DNA from: Chionoecetes opilio
Lineage: Eukaryota; Arthropoda; Malacostraca; Decapoda; Majidae
Length of the DNA: 64,000 bases
Direction: 5' to 3'
NCBI GenBank assembly: GCA_016584305.1
Contig: JACEEZ010010891.1
Location: 87,053 to 151,052, forward strand
Part shown: piece after piece, positions 21,601-34,859 of the stretch
Layout: the number at the start of each line of letters is the position of its first letter
How positions within the stretch are numbered: the stretch's first letter is position 1
Notes under the pieces: generated by a model
Told to the model about the DNA's origin: nothing
Databases searched by the model: none
What the model saw: the letters and a program-made list of their open reading frames with translations, nothing else
Made by a program: the position numbers and the translations under genes

Positions 21601-24600
21601 CTTGTCCTCTCAAGGTTGAGATCCCGCTCGTCGTATCGCTCTAGCTATGGATGAAGATAATTTATTGTAAAACTCGTGGCAAGATCATCCATGAGTGTCT
21701 TTAACGAGCATGTTCCACAGATATTACACAGCAAACAATGAGGGAAGAAAGGGATAATCCTAATGATCTGGGCTGAGATAGACGGGAGGAAGACATAGTA
21801 AGTAATAATTGAGCAGACATCACTTATTAGGAATAAAAAAAATTTAGTGTCGTGTTATATTTTACACACATCGGTTTTGATATTAATAGAATGGTAAACA
21901 AAATTAGTTTTAGGTGAGGGAAGCTTTACTTTTTCCTTTGATTCCCCTGCGAGGTAAGGTTTGTTCAGTTTGGCAATAGTAATAAGATGAGGAAGGATTC
22001 CGAAGATAGAGCATAAAGACAAGCAGGCGGGGGAGGTGTGATTTCGCATTCTCTAGATTGTTACGATGGCAGGGACATTCTCAGGCGCGTGCTGCGGTAG
22101 TCTGGTCGACTGGTTTGCCATCTGACACTACTCCGTCTTCCTCTACGCATGTTCAAGTGTATCTAGTTAGTTTAGTGATCAGCCCCTTACATCTTTCGCG
22201 TTACGCCGACAACATGAGGCCATTCCATCGGTACGGCTGATTTTCAGATTGGTCTGCACTTGCCCTTAGGCTTCTTACTTCTGCGTTTGAAGTATCTCCG
22301 GTTCGTGTGCGAATTTTACTGGACTGTGTGCACCTCCCAGTCCTGCCTTTGCCTTCCGTGAGCTTTACATACCACGGGGTAAATCCTACTCGAGGGAGCA
22401 CTTATCTACTTCAGATCTTTGGGGAAGCTTTCCTACGTAACACGGAGACTGCGAGGCAACCATTGATAAAGCAAGCTTGCTAAAATTTGATGGTAATGTA
22501 AATAATCATATATAATCAGATGCTGTGTTGCAGCACAAAGTCCCTTAGGCTGTTACCGCGGCAGAAACGTGAGTAGTGTAATGTAGTGCACTAAGTGAAT
22601 GGATCCCACTGGATTCTAAGTCCATTAGCGAGCTATCATATAATCGATACATGTGTCAATCTTGTTCGCTAGTGGTTTAACAAAGAACAGAATTGTGTAC
22701 TGCGAACCTTGTAAGCAGCAGGAGACCAGGGCGGTGTAGTGTGAATATCGATCTGGCAGGGGCGGGGGGGGGTGTGGCGGGGCCCTGGTGCACCGTGTGC
22801 GGTGCCGTAGAGTGAGAGGCGTCCCGGAGGTTGGACCTCCACCCCAATCCGTTCGTCCCAAGGTTACGGTCGCGTATTCCGTGCGCTGGTCAGTAGTTTG
22901 GAAGTCAGCCTTAAAGTTTATCTAGGCGTAACGGTATGCAAACAATATGGTGACACTCCATTTTTTCCCAGACAACCTCAGTAAATCATGACAAACCTTT
23001 AGTTAATTTTTTTCTTCTGCAGATACTACATCCGGGGTCCAAGCACTATGAATGGCGAGGTTATCGAGGATTTCGCTTAGCTGGTGTGAAATGGAAGAGA
23101 AACTAACCTCGCTAAGCCTGATTTTCATGTCATTCCTGAGCGTTCACAATGGCTGGAACCCCTTGTGGGTGACTTATGCCCCTGTCCTGCCTGTCATGTT
23201 ATAGGTGCCTAGGACACTCCCGCGCCGGGCGCCGAGGCCCGCTACATCATCTGTCTGGCATCATCCTGTGTCAGACTGCTCACTTGGGACTTTTGGTGAT
23301 GTGTCCGCCGTGCGTACCATAAACGCTTGCGCAGGGGTTGTACCCCTCGGCTCTAGTTTTGTGTAAAAAAAAATAAAATCAAGAAACACAAAGTAAAGTC
23401 GAATTTTTTAGATGTGCTAAGATGGTTATGATTCCGTTATGCAAAGTTGGATATTTTCTACCGGGTGGGAAATTCTCCAAAAATAGAGAAATACTCCTAC
23501 TTGCAAATAACTGACTACTGACAGATACCCTAATAACAACAGTAACTCCTCTTTGTCCCATAGAACGATGTCTTGCTACTTAAATCTCTGCGAGCTAGTC
23601 CTGTCCTGCCGTCGCATTGGTGTAAGACCATATTGGTTCTTCTTTCTCTCACACCAAGGGCGGCTTCCCACTCAGCCCCACTTTAGCCCTAATCTTTATC
23701 TTTAATAGGGCGTCTGTGTTCGGAATCAGACTGCCATGGCCAATTGATGCAAATGCAGCCCTTAGTATAACGCGAAGGCGGTACGTAGTGTGTCCTACTA
23801 TGCCAGATAGTGCCGTCCGTCGGTCCTTGCGTTCACAATCAATACATTCTCAACATGACGCCTGGATCTCCTTTCTCGAGAGTCCTCTACCTGGGGTTGC
23901 AGGGACGACATCATGTTTGCTTACCTTCTGTGGTTCAGTGAGTCTTATGGACGTACACTTACACTATAGCGGCCGTTTATCAAATTGTGCCGAAAACATC
24001 CCTTTTCCTGCCTATATATCCCGAAATGGGCCCATTGCACAATATTGTTCGCTCCGGAAGAAATGTAATCCATCAAGATGATCAAAACAAATCATTATTG
24101 AACACAAAAGTTCGCTAGCGTTTTTGGGGAACTATTTGTGCATCTGCATGATAATACATCGGAGGAGAGACATAGACTTAAGAAAAGTAAAAGTTCCGAT
24201 AATCTCGCACAGAGTGTACTGCTCCATCGGCCGCACCCGTTTGTGCTCTTGGGGAATAGAGTGGGTTGTCGGCATGCACTTTAGGAACGAGTTTGTTGGA
24301 GATGTGGACTCATTATGCATCCAGAGGGACATTTATGACTACGCGGGGACTGGCGGAATTTTCCTGGCAGCGTTACAACTGACGCTGTAGATAAAACGGG
24401 TCTCTCAAGTAGATTGCGTACCCGAACGTGACGGGATGCTACCTCGATGAGGGGGGGTACGGTGTCTGAGCTGGGTTGATTCACCCACTACCGATCATTT
24501 TATATGTGTAAGTTCAGTGCTTTACCTTCACCGGAACTTTAGAGGTAGATGTAGGTGTTCGAGTGAAATTGTGTGATACATATCACAAGGGGGGCGTGGG

Positions 24601-24974
24601 GGGGGTTCAATCATAAATTGTGCGTCCTTACTTGTCGCTCTGATGTGTGTGATCTGTGCCCAAAAGATCAGACAGCTAGAGATCTGTTCGGTGTAGCTAA
24701 TACAATCAGTACTCACATCCTGGTCTATGACTAAAAGTTACGCAACGGTCTACTACTAATGAGAGGTTTGTATTGTAGGATCAAAGAAAAGATCCAGCAA
24801 AATCAATGAGTCCAATAGACTAGACGAGGTTGATATATAATAGTTATTATACTCTTTTGTGAGTTGTGTAATACAAAAACCGGTTAATGTACCGGGTGGA
24901 GCCGCACATGTAGCGTTACTCCGACTTGAATAAGTCAAGATCCGGTGGGCGTGTGTGCGGAGTGGGTGTTATGA
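21601..24974. other. No gene recognised
   Basis: About 3.4 kb with only short frames on either strand and no repeat structure I can identify. A G-run with GGGGTGTGGCGGGG occurs near 22,765. The 121-codon frame at 23,716-24,081 shows no family resemblance. Confidence 0.45.
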
Positions 24975-27180
24975 TGGTTGTTCAAATCTTGATTATATGT
25001 AGTACGCATCGGCGATATATATACTCTATTATGGGGTTGCTGTATTACCTATAACTGTTAGATGATAGTTTAGTATACTCTATATATAATTTATATACTA
25101 GCTTTTATGATTCTGATAGGAGGTACTAGCTGGTGCGCGCGTGTATGTATCCATGTGAGCTGTTGTGGGCCTAGGTACTGCAAGGTGTGATGTGGCTTGT
25201 TGGTTAATTTGGGTGAATTATATTATATCTTTTATTAGTTTAGGTGCATATAAGATGATATAGTAGTTATTTATATATTATGTATTATATATATATTATA
25301 TAATTTTTTATGCTATCATATATATATACCTATTATATAGTCGTATTATATATATATTGTATATATTATATAAGTTACAGAGTATTGTTTAATTTATGGT
25401 ATATTTATATATTCGTAGGTATGTATAGTATATATATAGTATATCATAATTGTATAATATATATTGAGATTTATACAATATTCATATATATTATATATCG
25501 TATTATTACTACCAAGTAGTATTTGTAGTGTATGATGTCTTAAAACTGATAGTAATCATACACAAACTAAATTATATATAGTACAGTATACTATGGTAAG
25601 TCAATTACTATATATCCAGTTAGATACTATATTATAACCTATACTATTATATATTATTAGTAATATATCTATATTATAACTTATTACATACTCTATCACT
25701 TTTTACGGAGTCCAACTTCCGTACATAGTATTGATGTAAATATATATATGATTATATATATTATATGGTAATATCCATATATCTATATAATATATATATT
25801 TATCATCTACTCATATCAGGTATATATATATTATATACATATATATATAATATAATATATAGTAGTATATATTATATCATAGATTTATTATTATACTATT
25901 TATTCGGCGTATACATATATATAAGTTAATACAGATAGGTGTTGGTGCTATATATATGCTATGAAACTAATTATATATCATTTTCACGTGTCTATTATTA
26001 TGTCAGACATGATAAATAGATTATTACTATAGGTCATAGTAACGTTATATATTATGAATATGTTCATATATTAACTCCTTGACTAGGCGTATATTATATT
26101 AACTGTAATAGTATATTGTGGTATATAGTTACGGCCTATAGTATACGATCATTACTCTATATATATATATATTTTACATATATATATAGTAATATATCTA
26201 TCTCAAGTGTGACCATATCATACTATCTATATTTATAATATCTACTTATTATATATCTTAAATTGACTATATGTAAATATACTCTATTCTTATTCTTATA
26301 TGATTATATCTATGATTAGAGTAATCCTATACCTAATACTATGCCTATTATTATAATATATATATATATAATAGGGTGTATATCTATTTCTATATATAGT
26401 ATATGATTATATATTTATAGATATTAATCCTCATATAGTCTTATATGTATAGAGTATATTATATACAACATATAGTCTATATATATTATATCATTATAAT
26501 CCTATATATATCTATATATGATATGTCACGAGTATATATATATTATATGATTCAGATATATGAGTTTATATATCTACATTAAGCTATCATATGCGCGCCT
26601 TACGTGTGTGTCGTTGATGCAAGAATGAATACTCAGTTACTTATATATGGCTAGAGTATATATATATAGATGGTGATCGTATATATAAACCTTATATCTA
26701 GATTAAAGATATAGTATATATTAATATTTATAAGTATATATATTGACACATAAGTACAGTCCGTATACGTATTATTCATACTATATATATTAGATTACTA
26801 GTTTATTATATAGAGCCGCTATTATTATATTAACTTAAATACACCGAGCTAATATATATATTATATATATACTCTTGTAGCACGAGTATATATATATTCT
26901 AATCGGTATATATATTTTATATATAATATGTTGAGGTCCATTTAGCATTGTTTTGTAGTATAAAAAACATAGAAATAAATACATAAACATATATTAATAG
27001 AGGTAATCCTACTATATTTTGCGAGATTATATTGTATAAGGGTAAGACTGAGTATGTAATAGTTATATATATATTATATACTAGACTTTATGTAATATAT
27101 TTAGATGTATATAGTATGTAATTATATGAACGATATTGTAAATATATGTAACTAGTTAGCGATCAATAATAGCTATTAGG
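24975..27180. repeat. Degenerate AT-rich satellite, about 2.2 kb
   Basis: TATATA-type dinucleotide tracts are interrupted every 20-60 bases by short non-repeat words. It is far more degenerate than the 10,045-10,515 block. There is no coding capacity. Confidence 0.9.
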
Positions 27181-28019
27181 AGTGCTTATATATGGGAAAT
27201 CCCACAGAGGACATACGGAGCTGTGTTTCATAGGGTTCTGATCATCGCGTTTGCGATATTACAGGTCGTATCCCGCATCTTACTAATGTGGCGATAGCTA
27301 TTTAACAACGGCGTGATGCAGAAGCATCTAAGACAAGGCAGGCACACACACAAGTATAACGAGTGTCAGGGTCAGGCAGCGAAGACAGCGAAATGACACG
27401 CACCGCACAGTGGTATGGCCGCGAGGGCTACGACCCACTTGTGGTAGTGCCTCACGTTAGCTACACACATCCGCGCTATTCTCTTGTGCTGAACACAAGA
27501 AACTCCACATAGTTTGATAGATTAGATGAGCAGGCGCACCTTACATTTGCGATGTTAGTATAAGCCGATCCGTCAATTTCACACCAGTTTTATGGTAACT
27601 GATTGTTAGAGTGTACAAAATCTAGCTGCTATGGTTGTATACACGGCTACCGTCAATTACTTATAATAGTCGCCCCTGTGCACTAATGTCGGGCTAGGCT
27701 CACTATATTACAAATTCCTTAAGCATCTCTACATTGATGTACTTATATTAGCTACTGAAGAGGCTGGCATCAGTAGTTTTATATATGGTTATTAAACATC
27801 TCACACACTTACATGTCCTTGCAGTGGCACATGAGACAATGTCCTGTGTTGATGGCTATTCGCAATATATGGCGGCCTTGGCAGACATTAGTGCAGTGGC
27901 GATATAGATGGATTTTGTACGGTGGTGTCAGATGGGCTATGGAATTAGAGAGGGGTGTGGTTATAGGAGAAATAGAAGCAGGAAGCAGGAGTTTACGGAA
28001 ATTGTATCAGTGAAATAGA
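27181..28019. other. No gene recognised
   Basis: Returns to balanced composition. No coding similarity or repeat found. Confidence 0.45.
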
Positions 28020-28625
28020 TTAATGATTCAAATACTGGTTAACTACTTGCTGGTGTGATGGACAGAAAGGGGTAAGAACTAGAAGAAAGTTGATGTATAA
28101 TAGGCCGCGGATGGATGAGAGGCATGCAGTTAGCAAGCTTAGAAAATCAGTGATAATGAAATAATGGTAGAATATAGCAAGGTCAACGAAATTGCTGCGG
28201 TTATTTAAATATTGAAGACAGCTAGTTTGAGGACAAGTTGATGAGACGAAAACCGATAACTCCACCCTGTTTAGGATGGCGGTGGGCGTGGGTTTCCCCT
28301 AAACATCATTGAGGTACATTCTCCATAGCGGAGCAGATAAGGCACCTCTACAGAGTAAGCAACAGGGAGGGAGAAAAAATGAACATAGACACATTAAGGC
28401 ACTGATTTTCTTAGAAGTTGATTTAGAAAGTAATGAGATGGGACATTTCCAGTTCACCCCTTTTAGTAAGGGATAGTCCATGAAAGAAGGAGACAATTTA
28501 GTGGCATTTATAAAGAAGGGATAGCAATATGGATGGAATGTAAAGTTGACAGGTGAAAATATTGAGCTTTTAAGGCATAAAAAAGGTTTTGCATTGATTC
28601 ATTGCATCAGAAGTTGTGGTGCTCA
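28020..28625 (-). pseudogene. Decapod-type CR1-like LINE ORF2 remnant (post-RT region)
   Basis: The minus strand carries, in decayed frames, FHLSTLHS, NWKCPISLLSKSTSKKISAL (28,395-28,455), PLWRMYLNDV, and then LAIFYHYF with LTACL (28,130-28,200). These correspond to the thumb and C-terminal region of a LINE very common in crab and shrimp transcripts, usually reading NWKLHISSLAK and ASLAIFYRYFHA. Numerous stops and shifts show an old copy. Two further 3' pieces lie at 56,880-57,060 and 57,930-58,080. Recognition is from memory of the family; no search was run. Confidence 0.7.
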
Positions 28626-28629
28626 TCTC

Positions 28630-28872
28630 TGTGGCATTAGCCCTTAGAGCCTGTGGTGGGTGAGAACCCGTTACCCCGGGACACAGGGCTAGTGTGACTC
28701 CCGGGTTACCACAGTTACCCTCCCCAGGTTACCCCAGGTACCCATTTATCAACCCCGAAAGGAAGGAAGAACAGCTAGGTAGGCTGGTCCACCGACTTGT
28801 CTTGGCCCGGGATCGAACCAGGGCCCGCAGATTCGTAGCCAGCACGCTAGCCACTGCACCACGGAGGCGACA
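28630..28872 (-). mobile_element. tRNA-derived SINE, second family
   Basis: On the minus strand the head has an A-box TGGTGCAGTGGCTAGCGTG (28,843-28,861) and a B-box GGTTCGATCCC (28,809-28,819). A body ends in repeated GGTAACC and ACCCGGG words near 28,660-28,740. It differs from the 6,130-6,812 SINE in both head and body. It lies directly beside the LINE remnant at 28,020-28,625. Confidence 0.82.
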
Positions 28873-29698
28873 TCTCTTACTTAGCTCAGGTGTAAAGCCA
28901 GAAGCACCTCTACTCAGGTGGATCCCGAGACAGCAACGAAGCAATAGAACAGCTTTCGAAAATAAGAATGAAATAAGAGGACCCCAACGGAGAGAGTAAT
29001 CTAATATAGTATGCTGAAGGGTTTACAAGTTAAGAAAAGGTACAAAATGTTGAGTGTGTCTCCAAGATGGTCAGGAATACGGGTAGGGTGCTGCACCAGT
29101 TTGCTCTAGGTCATGAAGGATGGCAAAGTCGAAGGCTTATTCACCAGGTTGGTCATTGAAAGAGAATGCTAGCCAAAGTTTGTGGTAAACATTGATATCC
29201 CAAATAATGGAAACTTCAGCAAAAAGAAAGTGTGTTAAGATGTACTCCATTTTTTATGTTAAATTGGGTGACAGAGGTGCTTCTGGGATTACATCTCAGC
29301 AATGTGGCAGAATGTAAGGCAGCAATACAATTATTTTCATGCAATATTTATTGCTTCCGTGTCAGATACAATGTTATTTGTTCAGATTGCATAATTCAGG
29401 TTTGTCTCTGGCAAGGAGGCACACAATCCACTCTCTTTCTCTAATCCTAAAGCAAGTAAACCTTGGTTTAACTCACTTTGTTCTCGTGCTGTCCAAGATT
29501 GAGGTGGTTCATAGACGGTACCGTAACCATCCATCTTCTGAAACTCATGTCCCTTATATTTCTTCCCGTAATCATGCAAAATCCAACTTACTTAGGATAA
29601 AACTCCTTTCGTGACCTCTGGCATCTAGCCATAAACATATTACATATTTTTCTTCATCTTTTTCTCCCTATGCTTCTTCTAGATTGCTCCACAGCTGT
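28873..29698. other. No gene recognised
   Basis: No coding similarity or repeat identified between the SINE and the left terminus of the long-TIR element. Confidence 0.45.
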
Positions 29699-29700
29699 CT

Positions 29701-29990
29701 TAGTACTGCAGATATGTGAATACATTGTGATTTTAATGATAAAAGCATGAAACTTGGTACACAGATAGGGCATGCCTATGGGAAAATATTTGGGTATAGG
29801 GCCGTCGGCGATTTGCCCTGTGACGCAATTGGCGGCCATTTTCCCAGATGGCCGCCATCAGCTGTTATAGCCCCTCTGAAATGTTAGCTAAACTCTATTG
29901 TAGTGATAGTAAAACAGATTTATTGGTATTATGTACATCTTACCAATAGTTAATATAAGTCTAGTATGGTAGATAATTCCAAATATAGTC
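29701..29990. repeat. Left long terminal inverted repeat
   Basis: Pairs with 41,815-42,109 in opposite orientation. Shared words include GCATGAAACTTGGTACACAG, GGGCATGCCTATGG and TTATTGGTATTATGTACATC. An internal hairpin, GGCGGCCAT / ATGGCCGCC (29,830-29,856), is conserved in both copies. Confidence 0.93.
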
Positions 29991-30001
29991 TTTCTAGGAA
30001 A

Positions 30002-31183
30002 TCAGTCGGTGCAAAGTCCACTGCAGACACAAAGTGCAGTGCACTGCAGAGCAGCGTTCCGACAATTGCAGTGTCCTCTGCAGCCCTTCTTGCAACCACA
30101 ACGAATGAGTTCCTTACAAGCTTTCGTGGCTTCTGGTAGGGTTGTCCAGCATATTTCGTAGCCATCCTGGACCTTGTTCCACCCCCATTCACTTGTAGAT
30201 GGAAGCTCTGGAGCTGCGATCATCATCTGTGCCCAGCAGTGACCAGCATGGTAGGCAGCCCTCTTGATGTGCTGGATGAGTGCAGCCTGTGTAGGAGGGA
30301 GACCATCTATTGCTCTGCCTTTCTGGGTGAACAGTTCCTTCCTTGCCTTGTTGAGACACTCCTGACTACTGGTACGGTCATATAACAGGACCACAAATCG
30401 TTCCAGTGGTCCCAGCCATTCTTCTATTGACTGTGGGCTTGGTCTAGCAGCCAAGGCATAGAATGCTGGGGTGACATTTCCATATGTGTTCCATGTGGCC
30501 CTCTTGCCCCTGCCTCCAAAACAGGACACCGTGTCGTACCCAGTAAAGGCATGGAAGATGGAACATTGGCAATGCAACACACCGATCAGGACCAAGTGCT
30601 CTGGCTATCTCATGAGCGGCGATGAACTTGAAGCTCTTTCCAGCACCAAAGGTAATCCACAGTTCAGAGATGATGAGGCGCTGGGCTGAATTTATAGCCA
30701 GAACTACAACGTCTGTGTCAACTGTGCGTATTGACACTTTGTTATGCTCTTGCCGAACAGCATCTTCTAGGTGGAGCATAATGCGAGTGTCGGCCTCTTC
30801 ATGGGTGCATGGAGCTAGACCCAAAATCTTGGCGATTTATGCAAAGTACATCAGTATGGTGTGTGGTGATGACCTGTTTGTCAGTGTCCAAACTGTCCAT
30901 GCCTGCAACATTCTTTGCCAAGAAGGAGAACAACTCAGTCTTATTGTCACTGATGCGTAGGAACTCCTGCCAGTTTCCAGACACTGCACTTGATGGCTCG
31001 ACGCGTCTCCTAAATCCCTTTCCTCTCTTGCTACGGGTGCCAGCCTTCAAACTTTGAGGGATGTATACATCCCAGATAATGTCTAATCTGGTTACGTGCT
31101 GAAGCTGTGAAGTGATGTACGGCATGAAAATATCATTGACATAATTCTGGAACGTCTTTGCAGTCCCAGGTCGCAGAATTTTT
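30002..31183 (-). pseudogene. Orphan FEN/PIN-like protein, C-terminal half (copy B)
   Basis: From 31,183 downward it reads KILRPGTAKTFQNYVND, then IIWDVYIPQSLKAGTRSKRG, which resembles the FEN1 N-terminal region around its catalytic FDG and basic helix. NKTELFSFLA, APCTHEEADTRIMLH and IRTVDTDVVVLA follow, and after a frameshift near 30,590 FHAFTGYDTVSCFGGRGK. These three blocks match in order the E-x-x-A, D-x-D and G-x-D metal-site segments of FEN1/XPG nucleases. The C-terminal third (ERFVVLLYDRTSS, GLPPTQAALIQHIKRAAYHA, WTTLPEAT) ends in a cysteine cluster, CGCKKGCRGHCNC...CTALCVCSGLC, stopping at 30,002-30,004. It is broken by at least one frameshift and lacks its N-terminus, which sits at 40,866-41,704. 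Nuclease function is inferred from motif order only. Confidence 0.78.
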
Positions 31184-31394
31184 ACGTGGCACTCCTTTCA
31201 AAGATGGTGCCCTCCACTGTGGGGACTGGAGACTTCCCTTTCACAGAAAGGTAAACTTTCCCAAAGGGGAAAAAACAAGTCCCCCCTTTTTTCGTTCCGG
31301 TTCTCATAAACACCCATCTGGGGACAGTGCGGTGGCCAGGCCTGTTTTTTGTGCGGGAAAAAAACCTCTACAGATCACTATTGCCCCAGGGGTT

Positions 31395-31535
31395 GTGGGT
31401 TCTCGAGCCCGGGTCTCGAGACCGGGTTTTGATGGGTCTTGGCCCTTGGTTTTTTTGGTTTTCTTTTCGATGGTGGCCCTTGGTCCTGACTTGGTTTTCA
31501 AAGCTACTGGTCTCGGATTTGGTCGAGACCGGGGT
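31395..31535. repeat. Degenerate GGTCTCGG/GGTCTTGG repeats
   Basis: Contains GGTCTCGAGACCGGG, GGGTCTTGGCCCTTGG, and CTGGTCTCGG with GGTCGAGACCGG. These are related to the cleaner array at 40,686-40,857 at the other end of the insertion. Confidence 0.55.
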
Positions 31536-31773
31536 TTAAAAATGCATCCCCGGTTTTGGGGAAAAAGGTCGGAATTTTTTTATCTTTACAGGAAAAAAAC
31601 CATGGCTTTTCGTTTCCGGCGCGCCCTTTACGGGTTTTTGGACTGTCTAAAATTTAATGCGTAAATAGCTCTAGGGTTATGATGCATGAGCTAAACCTCC
31701 CGACCCGCTGATAGAATGCTTTCGTGCGAATGTTTGCGGGCTCTGTTCACCCCCGTGTACTTATGTATGTGTA

Positions 31774-31790
31774 GGCCTATGCAACCCCGC
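31774..31790. repeat. Left target-site duplication of the Jockey-type LINE
   Basis: GGCCTATGCAACCCCGC here and GGCCTATGCAATCCCGC at 39,895-39,911 match at 16 of 17 positions and bracket the LINE. The second copy begins immediately after the ATCA tail, as expected for a LINE target duplication. Confidence 0.85.
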
Positions 31791-34700
31791 TGGGGGGAGC
31801 CCACCTTGTCGGGGGTGGGGGGGCTTAAAAAGGGGTGGTCGAGGGGCGCCACCTACTCTGGGGGCCCTCCCTGCCTTTGGGTTGGTTCGGTGGCCGTGGC
31901 CCGTGGCCCAAAGCGCTCCCTTCGTCACTGGGAGGGGGGCCCCCTTCCGGGTGATGTCGCCTTTATGCTTCCCCCCCCTTTTCTCCCCTTTCTTAGGCAT
32001 TCTGGGCCCGGTGGGCCCCTTCTTTTTTCCGTCTCAGGGCTTCTTCTTCCTTTTAAAATTTCAGCTCCCCCCTCCCCACGTGTTTGCCGTGCTGGCACCC
32101 CGTATATTCCCCGCCCCGGCCCTCTATCAGGGATTTGATCCACCGGGGGGCGGCTGTATTTTCCCTTCGGTGGACAACACGCCCCCTTTGGTTTGGGGGG
32201 GTTTGGGGGGTAAGACGGGGGCCCAGTGGGGCCCCGCTGGATAAATTCGGGGGGGTCATGGGTTGGTTTAGGGCCCCAAGCGGGGTTTTGCCTGGTGGGC
32301 AACCGCATGGGTTTCCCGCGGCGCCATCCCACCTGGGAAACCGAAGCGTAACTTCCCCCCTCCCCCGGGAGCTTTTTGGGTGGGGGCCCTTTCCCCAAAC
32401 AAACAGTTTTCCCCCGTTGGGCTCCGTGGTTGGGGGGCCCGGTGGGAAGTGAAGTAATTTTTTTTTTATGTAAAATATTTAAAAATTAAACCCCGGCCTG
32501 CTTTTTCCCCCCTGGGGGCCGCTTGTCCTCACTTCCCCCTTTTTAAATCCTCTCTCTTTGGGCCATTTCTGGCCCCTTTTCCCAAAGGCCCGACGTGGCA
32601 CAAGGGGGGCACCCCCCCCCCTTCCTCCTCACCCCCCCCGGGTTTCTGGGGGTCCCCGCACCCGGGGACGCAGACGGGGATTGAGAGAAACCGACCCTGG
32701 CCCCGGGGGGCACTTCTACGGGGGAAACCCTTGCTTCTTTTCCAACGTGCCCCGGGCCCTTGTCATCCCGAGCATTAAGTATTTTCAAGGCTTATGGTGG
32801 GGTTCCCCCGCTTTCCGGGTCTTTTTATGATGCCCAATGGGACAATCAAATGGGGCTACATAAATTTTGCGCGGCAGATGAGGGCTTCCTCTGCTTATGA
32901 GGAAGCCAAAAAGAGGGAAAATTTGGAGCGAAAACTTTAAACAGGGGCCAAAACCTCATTCGCCCCGTAAATTTTGGGAAGGGGCCCCTGTGACTACCCC
33001 CCAAAAAAACTTTTTGAAAAAAAACTACAACTTTCTACTCCCCCTTCCCGCCAAAACCCCTACCCCTCTTGGTACGGGGCCTTATTAGGGGGAAAGTGGG
33101 GGAAAATTTTTTCCCTTTCCGCGCAAAAATTAGAGAAAGAAATTGGAAATGATCCCGGGGGGGCAACCTAAAAAGGGTTTATGGCGGGGGGTTTTTCTAA
33201 TCCGACCCAAAAGGCCCTTACCAGGCTGGGATGCTTTTCCACTTTCCCCATCCCCGAAGACAGCTTTTTTGATACCATAAAAACCTACCCCAAAATTCAA
33301 TACCAGAAAGGGCCCGTATCTAAAACTACGACCTCTTTGATTTTTCGGAGGCAGAAAAATAAAACATGTCCCCGGGAAAAAGTTAAACAGGTCTAAAAGG
33401 TCAGGGGAAGCAAAAAATGACATTTAATTTTCAAAAGGAAATAAAATCTCCCCAAATTCCATCAGGATTTTTTTCCCCATTCTCTAAAAAAAAAACCCTT
33501 TTCGACCCCCCCTTATGCAGTGCTATGATTTCTACAGCTTTGGGCAGGGGGAAAAAAAAATTTTTGAAAATTTCCCCCCCCTCGCTGTGGCCCAAATGTT
33601 TTCGGCTTTGGGGTTCCCATGCCACAGCGACGGGTACTTCAACCCCCTACTGTTTCCCAGGCCGTGTGATAACCACCGATTTCCCCGACAAATTTTGGGA
33701 TTTTAAAAAATTGGGAAGAAGCATCCTTTTTTTGGGCCCAACCCCCAAATTTTATAGTTTTGGGAGCGCCAGAAGAAAAAAAAACTTTCCCACAGACAAG
33801 CAGGCGGGGGAGGAAGCAGGCCTACGCACCCGGAAATGGCGGGCTGCTTCTTCTAAAAAGCCTAATCAGCCTCCTGAAATTTCCACCACCCCCTTCCCTC
33901 TTAAACCTAACCCATCCACCCCAATGAAGAATAAATTCCCTCGCTACGGCCGTGTGTTTTCTGTGGAGTCTGCTGACTCCTCTCATTAATAGCCTCCAAA
34001 AACCTCTCGTTAGGCATGCCGCACGGGGGAAAAAAAATGAAAATTTAGTGACTCCCCTCTAAGAGGCCCCCAAAAAACCCATCCAAATAAAAGAGTCCCA
34101 AAGGGGAAATCGCATTTCCCAAATGAGTCCTTAGACTCAGTGGGCGTCCCCCGGCAAAATATAATTGCTGGGGCGGAGGGGATGGACTTGCGTAAAGATA
34201 CCCCTCTGATGGGTGTGGGATTACTGACGTGACTCCTAAAAATCACGCCCCTGTTACCCCCCCTAAAGGGCGGCTAGGGGACCAGCTCAACAGAAACGCT
34301 GAGGCAAAGGGGGCTCAAACATAGGGGGCACAAAAGTAGTTGATAGCCATGCTGATACGCAATTTTCAAGACCCTCGTGGGGAGTTTCCCCGAAAACCCT
34401 AAAAAGGGGAAAAACTTCTGTTGGGAAAATCTGCTTTCTTTGGGGGGCATAGGGTCTTACTACTGCCGCGGGTCCTCGAAATAAAACCCCGATTTAAACC
34501 CCCCCCGGATGTACCAAGCGCCAACCGACATCTGGGAATGTACAAAAATAGTTTAAACCCTCTTCTACAACACAGAAAAAAGATGCTGGGCTACAAATGG
34601 CGCAGCGGGCTAAAAGCCGTAAAGGGTTCTGCATCATCTTCACGCACGAAATAACATCTTCAATCCTCCAATTGGGAAAATTTTTTGGATTACGTGCAAA

Positions 34701-34859
34701 TTGGGGGGAACTAGTCCTTTCATCAACGAGTTGGCCCAGAAATTTTTCTGTTTAAAAAGAAAAAAATTTATTGGGGAAAAAAAGGTGTCTCGCCCCACAG
34801 GTTTTATACCTGTCCCCCAAAACCACCCTCCAGCAGGGGGTGGCTTTAGTGGGGGTTTT

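Noticed and set aside
27813..28013. 66-codon frame with basic composition
   Set aside because: Short, no similarity, and adjacent to the LINE remnant; no support.
31716..32452. Overlapping open frames of 120-157 codons on both strands
   Set aside because: Glycine/proline-rich translations of G/C runs in the LINE 5' region; no family resemblance.
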